From Flavobacterium sp. (lineage in GTDB: Bacteria > Bacteroidota > Bacteroidia > Flavobacteriales > Flavobacteriaceae), in NCBI RefSeq assembly GCF_035195345.1, contig NZ_CP136574.1, positions 1 to 64,000 of the forward strand: a DNA stretch of 64,000 bases, in the 5' to 3' direction. The notes under the pieces are model-generated. The model was not told where the DNA came from. It ran no database searches and worked only from the letters and a program-made list of their open reading frames with translations. Position 1 is the stretch's first letter. Each line of letters opens with the position of its first letter. Made by a program: the position numbers and the translations under genes. Of this stretch, positions 27,143 to 35,500 are shown in pieces.

Positions 27143-27283
27143 CTATTTTTTTTTTGTTGATTTTGATGGTTTTAATGATGGTGTGTTGCCAGGTGTTTTT
27201 TTATTATCGCGTTGCCTTTGGTCAGGTTTTCCTGTTGAGGTTGCTATTCTTTTTGGACCTGGTTTGATTGCCTGAGTGTTCAT
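27143..27283 (-). CDS. Small basic protein, QAIKP family, 46 aa
   Basis: The frame reads MNTQAIKPGPKRIATSTGKP, continues with DQRQRDNKKTPGNTPSLKPS and ends in lysines. It is about 80% identical to the 47-residue protein at 19107-19250, with changes mostly at third codon positions and in the N-terminal residues. That pattern supports protein coding. It sits alone in a 686-base gap between a lipoprotein gene and a secreted-protein gene. No function is known. Confidence 0.7.
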   Translation of the reverse strand: MNTQAIKPGPKRIATSTGKPDQRQRDNKKTPGNTPSLKPSKSTKKK

Positions 27284-27358
27284 GTTATCTATATTTAAAA
27301 GTAAGTACGGATTTTAAATCCATGGTGTTATAGTTGATTTTTAATAATAGTTATTAAC

Positions 27359-27534
27359 CCGTTGGGTGTAATTAGGTTTAGATGATAATTTTACGTCGAT
27401 TTGAGTAATTTTCGACTGAAAATTGTATCGAAAACAAGTGAAATTTCATTAAAACGATTCTCGATACATTTTTTGTTTCATTTTATTACACAAAAAACAC
27501 TCGAATTGACGTTTTTTGTAATTACACCCAATGG
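27359..27534. mobile_element. MITE-like nested inverted repeat, 176 bp
   Basis: The ends are near-perfect inverted repeats: CCGTTGGGTGTAATTA at 27359-27374 and TAATTACACCCAATGG at 27519-27534. Inside are two more nested pairs: ACGTCGATTTGAGT with ACTCGAATTGACGT (27393-27406 and 27499-27512), and ATTGTATCGA with TCGATACAT (27422-27431 and 27461-27469). The whole folds on itself and carries no gene. This is typical of a miniature inverted-repeat element or of a large structured RNA. The element that would mobilise it is not in the window, and I see no clear target duplication. Confidence 0.6.
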
Positions 27535-27542
27535 ATTAGTCA

Positions 27543-29165
27543 TTAGTAAAAAGATTTCATGTGTTTGATGTTGTCTTTTACTCCTTTTGTTAAGTTATAA
27601 GATAAAGAAATAAAGAATCCTGGAACATAATTTTTATCGGATACATTTTCAATTGTATATTGTTGTGGTACAATATCACCTTCCTGATAACCATTATTTA
27701 AAACGGGTAAATTTTTTATGGATAAACCCGAAGTTAAAGTAACTCTTTCATACTTACCAACTGTTAAACTTGGGCCTACAAAAAAGTTATCAAAGGTTAG
27801 CGATCCTTCACTAGCACTAACTCCTATGCCTATGCTAAATCCACAAGAAAAATGAGTTGCACTTCTTCGGCTAGCTGTAAAAAAACCTACAAAACTTGGT
27901 GTGAAAATAGACTTGTCGTTTTTCATTATGACATTTTCATTGTTTTGATTCATTTTAACTGCGTACGAATATTTATCCGAATGTAGACTTCCTGCTACAC
28001 CCAAGCTTACATCTAACCGAAGTCCATGTCTTACAAATTCTTTGTGCGAAAATTTTCTACTGTTGTCAATTAAATTATTATCTGTTTTTTTCTTTTTTAT
28101 TTCTACATCAAATATTACGACATCTTGAAAAGGTTGTATTGGATGCGAAACATATTCAAAAATTAAATTTCTATTTTTGGTCTTCAATAGATTCTTCAAT
28201 TGAATTAATTCATTTCTTAAGTCATCAAAATTAATTTTATTAATTTTTTCATTAATGTGATTGATTACAACGTTTTGATTATCACTGATATAATTAAGCT
28301 TCATCACACCACCATAATTGGTTGATTTTCCTAATTGTATGTTGGTTTTTATGGCATTGTATTCGCTTTGAAATTGATTCACTAATAAAGAGATGTCTTC
28401 TTTAATAATTTTATTATTTTCAAATTCAAGCACTATTGTCTCTAGTTTTGAATCATCTATTTGATCATTACTTGATAATAAAGGTTCATTAATAAGACTA
28501 CTTATATGTAAATACTCTTTACTAAGGTTGAGCATTATGTAATATTTTTCTAAAATTTTTAAGTAAAGTGTAGTTAGTTTTTTTTGAAGTTCAAGATGAT
28601 TTGATATGTCTTCATCAATTTTATTTCCTACTTTAATGTTTTCGATTGAATCCAATGCTTTTTTTATATCTTCTTTATTAACTGCATTTAGAGGTAAGTT
28701 TGATTTTGAAGATAGTTCTATCATAAAATTATTGATCGATTTTTTTAATTCTTTATTTTCTTTTACAGTACCTTTGAAATCATCAACAACTACAGCTGTA
28801 TAGGGTTGGATATTTGATTTATTGATATCCGAAGTATTTATTTGCTTTTCTAAATTTTCGATTTGCTCCTTTTTAAATAATTCCCTTAATCCCTCCATAT
28901 TTGATACCCCAATAACTGAATCTTTTGCTTTTACCCTCACTTCATATGCCAAACGATTGATGTTTACAATTTTAAAAATAACAGGACTGTTGACAATAAT
29001 TTTTTGATTATTCTTTTTAAAATATCCGCTTTTAAAATCATATTCAATAACATAAGTATTTGTTCTTCTCTTTCCCATTTTTCGATTTATAGAATCAGAA
29101 GTTTCTTGACTAAAGCTAAATGCAATAGCAATAAGAAAACAATAAATTGTAGCTAATTTTTTCAT
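27543..29165 (-). CDS. Secreted/outer-membrane protein with helical middle and beta C-terminus
   Basis: This 540-residue protein has a signal peptide (MKKLATIYCFLIAIAFSFSQ). Residues ~25-80 are beta-rich, ~80-350 are mostly helical with coiled-coil character (KKLTTLYLKILEKYYIMLNL and similar), and ~370-540 contain alternating hydrophobic strands (LRLDVSLGVAGSLHS, VGFFTASRR, FSIGIGVSA, GPSLTVGKY, GFFISLSYNL). The last part resembles a small outer-membrane beta-barrel, although the terminal residue (KHMKSFY) is only roughly the aromatic end expected. It lies next to the MITE-like element, nine bases beyond its stop. The family is not recognised. Confidence 0.6.
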   Translation of the reverse strand: MKKLATIYCFLIAIAFSFSQETSDSINRKMGKRRTNTYVIEYDFKSGYFKKNNQKIIVNSPVIFKIVNINRLAYEVRVKAKDSVIGVSNMEGLRELFKKEQIENLEKQINTSDINKSNIQPYTAVVVDDFKGTVKENKELKKSINNFMIELSSKSNLPLNAVNKEDIKKALDSIENIKVGNKIDEDISNHLELQKKLTTLYLKILEKYYIMLNLSKEYLHISSLINEPLLSSNDQIDDSKLETIVLEFENNKIIKEDISLLVNQFQSEYNAIKTNIQLGKSTNYGGVMKLNYISDNQNVVINHINEKINKINFDDLRNELIQLKNLLKTKNRNLIFEYVSHPIQPFQDVVIFDVEIKKKKTDNNLIDNSRKFSHKEFVRHGLRLDVSLGVAGSLHSDKYSYAVKMNQNNENVIMKNDKSIFTPSFVGFFTASRRSATHFSCGFSIGIGVSASEGSLTFDNFFVGPSLTVGKYERVTLTSGLSIKNLPVLNNGYQEGDIVPQQYTIENVSDKNYVPGFFISLSYNLTKGVKDNIKHMKSFY

Positions 29166-29458
29166 ACTATTTTGATTTTTAAAATTTCTATTAATTCTAT
29201 CTTAAAATGTGTATACTATTTAATTAGTAACTATTATTTAAAAGCTTCAAATGGTATTGAATATGGTTTCAATAACAATACTATCTAATTTGGATTATTC
29301 ACTATTGCGGTAATGATATCAATACTTATTTGAACAATTAAAAAAATTAATCTTATCATTTGACTTTGTTTCTGTAATTACTTTTGTCTATTCTATTTTT
29401 GGGTTTTTATCTTGATTTTATTTTATGAATGTTTATAAGTTATATTTTGTTAATTGAA

Positions 29459-29521
29459 CTCGGATTTTCAATCTTAATTAAATTGGCTAAGTACGGATTA
29501 GAAATTTGCGTTATCGGGTTC
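29459..29521. repeat. Dispersed intergenic motif (long form)
   Basis: Contains TCAATCTTAATTAAATTGGC then AAGTACGGATTAGAAATTTGC, matching 24527-24573 and 30109-30165. Apart from this copy, the 380-base gap 29166-29545 shows no gene. Confidence 0.6.
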
Positions 29522-29545
29522 TTCAAAATCCAAATCAGTCATATC

Positions 29546-30004
29546 TTATTCTATTTTAACACTATATATTTCACCTTTTGTATTTGATGCAGTATGTGAA
29601 AAGCTTCCTGAGAAAGTATCTTCTTGAAAACGTGCAATAATTATTCCACTAGTTTTTCTCATTTTCCCATTCTCAACAAAGTTTATAATCAACTTATTTT
29701 CTTCAATTGCACCATTAAATTCCATATAAGTTCTTTGATTATAATCAACATCAACTCCATTTATTTTAATTTTTTCAGCTGTTCCTTGAATTTTATTATC
29801 ACTTTCAGTAATAAACATTTTCCATTGTACTTCTGCTCCAATATATGCTTTCATATCGGCATGAAATACTTTTGAAGTCATTAACCATTCACCCGCTAAA
29901 TTATTTGACGATTTGGGTATAAAGCTTATTACAGTTACAACTATTGTAATGAGCAGTCCTATTGAACCAATTATTGTTCCTGCTTTTGTATATTTTCCTT
30001 CCAT
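29546..30004 (-). CDS. Membrane-anchored hypothetical protein, 152 aa
   Basis: One N-terminal membrane helix (AGTIIGSIGLLITIVVTVISF) anchors a C-terminal beta-rich domain of about 115 residues that begins LAGEWLMTSKVFHADMK. The WxxxxK...IQGTAEKI...YMEFNGAIEENKLIINF pattern resembles small lipocalin/META-like barrels, in which a GxW motif starts the fold (here LAGEWLM). That suggests a ligand-binding or structural role at the membrane. No cysteine lipobox is present. The gene is flanked on both sides by copies of the dispersed motif and could be a single transferred unit. Function is unknown. Confidence 0.6.
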   Translation of the reverse strand: MEGKYTKAGTIIGSIGLLITIVVTVISFIPKSSNNLAGEWLMTSKVFHADMKAYIGAEVQWKMFITESDNKIQGTAEKIKINGVDVDYNQRTYMEFNGAIEENKLIINFVENGKMRKTSGIIIARFQEDTFSGSFSHTASNTKGEIYSVKIE

Positions 30005-30052
30005 ATACTTGTTAATCTTTTACAACTAGTTAACTAATCTTTTTTATTTACT

Positions 30053-30165
30053 TTGTAGGCACATATTGCAAATCTGCGATATCGGCTGTTGAGCATATCC
30101 GATCGGTCGGGTTTTCCAATCTTAATTAAATTGGTGAAGCACATATTAGAAACCAGCACTATTTG
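30053..30165. repeat. Two copies of the dispersed intergenic motif
   Basis: Copies at 30059-30095 (GCACATATTGCAAATCTGCG) and 30109-30165 (CCAATCTTAATTAAATTGGT followed by AAGCACATATTAGAAACC) lie side by side between the CBASS effector gene and the membrane-protein gene. Confidence 0.6.
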
Positions 30166-30180
30166 GCTTATATTGTTTGA

Positions 30181-31116
30181 TTAAAACTCATCAATTATTT
30201 CTACTGTATGTTGAGCAAATGGGCTACTGTCAATTTGCAGTTGAAGAACACGTTTAAAGTTATTCAACTCTTTTTGTTCTATGATAGTTTGCATTTTAGT
30301 TCGTCCTTTGTAATTTTTTTGAAGTATTAGTTCTATTGCATCATCAATACCTGTCAAAGTGCTTGGCATATCATACATTAATGCTATCGGAGCGTTTTTA
30401 GGGTCAAGTTGGAACCATAAGTGATGTTTGCGAAATTTTGATTTTATATCGTTCGGCTGTAAGCCATTTCGTTTGTAAAAAAGTGAAGCTTTTTCCCTTA
30501 TCATACCTTTAAGGTCTTTGGGGATTACTACTTTCAATTTGAAATCAGTATATATTACTCCATTAAATTCTAATTTTTCAGCTGTTTGAACGCTTTCAAC
30601 AAGGTCAGCAATAAAGTTTTTATAATAGCCGATTGCTAATGCTGTTGTTGGATATAAACTTAAATGTCCCAATTGGTAATGCTCTGTGATTTTTGATTTG
30701 TATTCGTTACAAGCCAATATAATAGAATCATCATTTTTCCTATCAAAACGTGGCATAAAAATTCCGTTGAAATCAGAAGGTAGTTTTACACCATCTTCAA
30801 CCAATAAGAAAGATTTGTGATGCCCCATTGCACCTAAAAACAAAGCCATTTCAAGAATAACATTGTCTCTTGGTTCAATAACTAATTTGTCGTTGGTGAG
30901 TGTCAAGTCATCACTTGTTGCAACGAATATACCAAAGTCAAAGTAGTTTGACATTCTTATTAAATTATCAAATGTACTTCTATTAGTTTCCCAAACATCA
31001 GGGTCTTGCCATAAGAAACAATCGGCTATTGGAGATAAATTAGCTTTGATTTTCTCTGCAATGGAATAACCTGCAGTTGATGAACCAATAAAAATTTTCG
31101 GTTTCAAATCTTTCAT
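30181..31116 (-). CDS. TIR-STING effector of CBASS
   Basis: The 311-residue protein has an N-terminal TIR domain (PKIFIGSSTAGYSIAEKIK, then the catalytic Glu E89 in PRDNVILEMALFLG), and a C-terminal prokaryotic STING domain starting near 153 (LSLYPTTALAIGYYKNFIAD). In characterised bacterial TIR-STING proteins from Bacteroidetes the STING part binds cyclic di-GMP made by a clade-E cyclase, forms filaments and switches on TIR NADase activity, killing the infected cell. All key features appear present. It starts four bases after its cognate cyclase gene, so the pair is one operon. TIR_2/nucleotide-binding-like annotation alone would miss the STING half. Confidence 0.88.
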   Translation of the reverse strand: MKDLKPKIFIGSSTAGYSIAEKIKANLSPIADCFLWQDPDVWETNRSTFDNLIRMSNYFDFGIFVATSDDLTLTNDKLVIEPRDNVILEMALFLGAMGHHKSFLLVEDGVKLPSDFNGIFMPRFDRKNDDSIILACNEYKSKITEHYQLGHLSLYPTTALAIGYYKNFIADLVESVQTAEKLEFNGVIYTDFKLKVVIPKDLKGMIREKASLFYKRNGLQPNDIKSKFRKHHLWFQLDPKNAPIALMYDMPSTLTGIDDAIELILQKNYKGRTKMQTIIEQKELNNFKRVLQLQIDSSPFAQHTVEIIDEF

Positions 31117-31119
31117 ATA

Positions 31120-32145
31120 TTAGTAGTTTAAGAGAGTTCTTTTCACAGTAGGACTGTTTAGTTCTTTAGCTGTATCAATAATAAGTGTGTCTAAATCTTC
31201 CTTTAATTTTTTCATTTCGGGAACTACTTTGTCATCAGTTAAAGGTTTCTCCGTACCGTTTGGGCTCAATACAGACTTCCTTGTTTGTGGGTCATTTATT
31301 AGAATGTTTATTTTATCTGAGATGGCTTTAGCTATCAAAATTTCATTCCCAAAATTGTAGTTCAAAAGATTGTTATCTACTGAGTGAACTATTGTAGTAA
31401 GATGAAAACTTGACAAATCAATTTTACTCTCAGCATCAGCTTTCAAATTTTTTAAAAGGCGTATTCCTTTTCTTGCACCATCATTTGTATTATCTCCTTT
31501 GTAATTTACGTTATTGATATGGGCAAAAGGATAATCAAGTATTTTAGTTTTATTAGGGAATTCATAAAGATAAATGCCTTTATAATACTCGTCTTTTGTT
31601 TCAATATACTTTTTGGAATGATACCAAAAGCAAAAAACAATATCTACTTTTCGGTTCAATGATTTATTAAAAATGGAAATGCCTTTTGTTCCACTTGTAT
31701 CAACTTCATCATAAATATCCTTCATAATTTTTGTTGATTGTGTTCTTAATGCAAGAATGTCATTATCAGGGTCTGATGCTGTGTAGTCATTTGAATTTTC
31801 AACCCCTGGTTCATTATAATGGTATTTGTCAATAATAGTTAGTAAGTCAAAATCACTGTGAACTTTTATGTTGGTGTTTGTAATAACCGAACCTTGAGTT
31901 TTATATGTTCTGTTAAAATGTAGATTTAAGTTGTCTTGTAAGTGTTTTTGAACCCTATTTGCAGCGTCATAAGTTCTGTTGTTATATTTTTGCTCAATTT
32001 TACGCATTGATTCAGCAAGATATTTTACATTCTCTGGTATTTCTCGTGAACTGAATATTTTTGAAACAACAGATTCATTTAGCTCTTTGTCAAATTTTCT
32101 GCTCTGTATGTTTTGGAGTCTTTGTCTGTAATTAATTATAGCCAT
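31120..32145 (-). CDS. cdnE: CBASS cyclase, CdnE-like CD-NTase
   Basis: The 341-residue protein is a nucleotidyltransferase of the cGAS/DncV-like kind. GS at 85-86 followed by SDFDLL (D98 and D100) forms the GSx..DxD active site, and D168 in KVDIVFCFW is the third metal ligand. The helical remainder includes KGIRLLKNLKAD and ISDKINILIND. Partner TIR-STING downstream indicates the product is probably cyclic di-GMP, as shown for clade-E cyclases in such operons. No Cap2/Cap3 genes are nearby, so this is a minimal type I CBASS. The start ATG at 32143-32145 fits the family's N-terminus. Confidence 0.88.
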   Translation of the reverse strand: MAIINYRQRLQNIQSRKFDKELNESVVSKIFSSREIPENVKYLAESMRKIEQKYNNRTYDAANRVQKHLQDNLNLHFNRTYKTQGSVITNTNIKVHSDFDLLTIIDKYHYNEPGVENSNDYTASDPDNDILALRTQSTKIMKDIYDEVDTSGTKGISIFNKSLNRKVDIVFCFWYHSKKYIETKDEYYKGIYLYEFPNKTKILDYPFAHINNVNYKGDNTNDGARKGIRLLKNLKADAESKIDLSSFHLTTIVHSVDNNLLNYNFGNEILIAKAISDKINILINDPQTRKSVLSPNGTEKPLTDDKVVPEMKKLKEDLDTLIIDTAKELNSPTVKRTLLNY

Positions 32146-32207
32146 ATTCTTATTGTTATTTTTTGTTGGGTAGTCATTTTAAGTTGATTACTAACTATCA
32201 AACATCT

Positions 32208-32392
32208 TTAACTTTTACTTCTTTTTCTGTTGGTGCTGTAAGTAGTAGCAGGCTTTTCTTTAGCTTCTTTTTTTGTAACGTATCTTCCTGATTCAGCACT
32301 TCTGTGTTGTTTGTAGGGTTTTGATTTTTTTCTTGGGCTTGGAGTGTTAGACTACAAACCATAACTATTGCTAGAACGAAAATTTTTTTCAT
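32208..32392 (-). pseudogene. Frameshifted small secreted protein, GRYVTxKEA family
   Basis: The gene begins with a good signal peptide (MKKIFVLAIVMVCSLTLQAQ) and in the annotated frame goes on with an unrelated-looking tail. One base added in the A7 run at about 32329 would restore KSKPYKQHRSAESGRYVTKK and EAKEKPATTYSTNRKRSKS, homologous to the intact copy at 22627-22803, which has A8 at that place. So it is either a one-base deletion in a homopolymer, or a sequencing error, or a slippage-controlled gene. The stop in the restored frame is TAA 32208-32210. Confidence 0.8.
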
Positions 32393-32450
32393 ACTCTGAT
32401 TTGTTTTAAAAAGATGTTTTAAAATTATTAGTATGATACCTATTATTATT

Positions 32451-32510
32451 ACGGTAAATCAATAAAAAATATTACGGTATTACCGTAATAAAAACTCAAA
32501 AAACACCGTA
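32451..32510 (+). promoter_or_regulatory. Symmetric 23-bp-spaced ACGGT/ACCGT half-site array before the adhesin
   Basis: ACGGTA starts at 32451 and 32474, and ACCGTA at 32482 and 32505. Outer and inner half-sites are 23 bases apart on each side, and the inner pair makes TTACGGTATTACCGTAA. The adhesin ATG is 66 bases downstream. LytTR-type regulators bind direct repeats about two helical turns apart, and a LytTR gene with a similar palindrome in its promoter lies at 46030. Binding by that protein is inference. Confidence 0.7.
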
Positions 32511-32575
32511 AATTATTGTTTATTTCAAAACGTATTTTGGCTATGTAAATTTTTACTAACCAAAACACAATTATT

Positions 32576-35500
32576 ATGAGTAAACAACTCTTTAGAGTCA
32601 GACAAAAAATATTTTTTGTTTTAATCTTAGCTTCCTTTTTGCTATTGGGAAGTGCAAAAGGATATTCCCAAACTAATAGCGGAATTGCTATTTCTTGGGA
32701 CAAAGAAGTAGGCTGCCAAACCTATAATTATGATGATAGAAAAAAAGTCTTTATAGAAGATATAGGCGAATCTGATTGCATCCGAATGTGTGAGCAAAGT
32801 GTCGTTCACTATACTTTGACTAATTTACCAGCTGGTGCTACCACCACTTGGAGTGTTGGGGGTGGTACTCTTTCCAATGCTACCAACACTTCATGTACTG
32901 TGAGTTGGGGCGTAGTTGGAACTGGCTCTGTATCGTTTACAATTGTATCTGGAAGTACGATTTTATCCAAAACTTTATGTATAGAGAAAATTGTTATTCC
33001 GTCCGCATTGTTTGAGATTGCTCCATTGCACCAATACACGCCTGATGATAACATTTATCTTTGTAGGGATCAAGTTATCAACTTTATTAATCTTTCGTCT
33101 GCTAATAATGGTACTAGTTTAATTAGTTATCATTGGGTTTTTAAGAATAATACAACAGGTACTTTTACAACCTCTTCTGAGTTTCAACCGTCGGTTGCAT
33201 TTACAGAAGATGGTGAATATAAGGCCATTTTGACTGTTACTAATGCATGTAATTGTACGAGTGAATATGTATTAAAATTTAAAGTGAAAGGAAGAGGTTT
33301 CGAAATTTCATGTCCTACTGTTATTTGTGAGGGGCAATCCTCAATTTATTCTCTACCGTTTGATGGGATGGATATTTGTCATGAGCACTTTAACTGGACC
33401 GTAAATGGTGGTCGGGTTATATCTGAAGGTGGTGGTAATATTGAGGTTTTATGGGATGCTGTTGATTCGAATGGTTTTGGCTATGTTACTTTTTACCCAA
33501 TGGATTGTCGTTTAGATTGCCTAGAGCCAAGTACTATTAAGGTCCCTGTAATACAGACACAGGGAACCATACAAGGTCCTACCGATATCTGTTATAAAGG
33601 GCAGGGGAGGTATAAATTACCTCAATGGCCTACCACAGACATTCAATGGGAAATTGTTGGCAATGTAAATAATGATTTAGGTGAAATTATATTAACTGAC
33701 CAGCGTAATGAAGTAATTGTTACTCCCTATACAATGGGAACTATTACTTTACGTGCTACTTATATCAATACTTTATTGCATTGTGGAGGTGAAGCGGAAT
33801 TTGAAATTTTAATTTCTAGACCTTTAGAGATTACTGGAGAACAATTTGTATGTCAGAATAATTCCTCTGTATATACTACAAATGATGGGATTCCTGTGCA
33901 ATGGAATTTAAGAACTAATACGGGTGTAACTATCTATTCTGCATCGAATAGTACAACATTTTCCTATACTTTTAATCAAAGTGGTTCTTATATTTTGACA
34001 GCTACTGGTGCAGGCTATTGTGCAGGTGAACAGAAAATTATTACTGTTATTGCAAAGCCTAGTGTGCCTAATGGCATCGATGGTACCCCTATAGTATGTC
34101 CGAATAGTCCCTATACTTATAGTGTTCAAAATCCTAACCCTCAAGCAAATTATGTATGGAGTATCACAAATGGAACCTTTTTAGGTTCCAATGTTGGCAA
34201 TCAAGTTAATGTTACTTTTACTGGGGCATTGCCTCCTAGTATTGAGGTTAGAAGCGAAGTCTATGTACCTGTTGCTTGTCATTCAGCCCCTGTAGTTTTA
34301 CCAGTTACTATTCAAGAAATTAATGCTGAAATTGTAGGAGCCCAGACAACTGTTTGTGCCAATTCGGTAAGTACGTTTCAATTGAATAATTTAGGGCTTT
34401 CAACCTTATATACCGATTATGACAATGTTGTATGGAGTATCTCAGTTCCTTCATTAGGGAGTGTTTCTGTTGGCCAAAATACCACTCAAATTAGTGTCAA
34501 TTGGAACCACACCACCATTACCACTCCAGTTACCTTGACTGCTACTATAACTAAATGTACTCTCACGGAAATCGTTTCTATACCTATAACCATTTTAGGT
34601 ATTCCTGAAATTAGCATTTCGGGAGATACCACCATTTGTAGTGGTCAAGGAGCCTCTTTTTCAATAACTTCTTTGGGCTATACTTTTAATCCAACCACCC
34701 AAGTTATTTGGAATTTTGGATATGGCGATGTAATAGGAACTTTAAATCAGAATTTTACGTTTAGTAATACTGGTACAACCAATCTTTTAATGCCTGTAAC
34801 TGCCTATATTGTAAATCCTAATGGCTGTACAGGTACTACAAATATTGCAAATTTTAATATTTTAGTTTTACCTAGTCCAGTGGCAACTGCTTCGTTATCT
34901 AGTACCCATGGTAATGTATTTTGTAGTAAATATGATATTAATGCCACATTGACAGCTGCTACAGGTTCTGCTTCAACCATTCAATGGTATTTTAATGATG
35001 TTACTCATCCAATCCCTGTTTCAAACGGTGGGCATAGTACAACACTTACTATAGGGATGAGTAATAATTTGGGCTTTGGAAACTATTTCTTTATTGCTAC
35101 TTATAGTAATAATTGTACATACACTTCAAATTCTCAATATATCATTCAAAAATGTGGACCACCTGATTTTTGTGAATTAAGTCCAGCACCAGAAATTAAC
35201 AATAATTCGAATAATCAATGTGGAGTTATAACCTTAACAGGAACAGCCAATCCTTCTCCTGTACAAGAGAATTTTACAGTTATAGGTCCTATTAATTATT
35301 CTTCTGTTCCGCAAGGATTTTCATTTGCGGCTACTCCTGGAATTTATCACATCTTTTATAATACTTTTTATATGTGTGAAGGTGAACTTTCGGAGTTAAA
35401 AACCTATAAAAAAATTACGGTGCCTTATGTCGCTAAGCTTTCGCATGCTTCTTCTTGTGGTGACGACAACACTTTTAATGTAACCTTATTTGACCAAACC

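Noticed and set aside
32449..32703. Minus-strand 84-codon frame over the adhesin start
   Set aside because: It is antisense to the adhesin promoter and signal peptide and has no coding character of its own.
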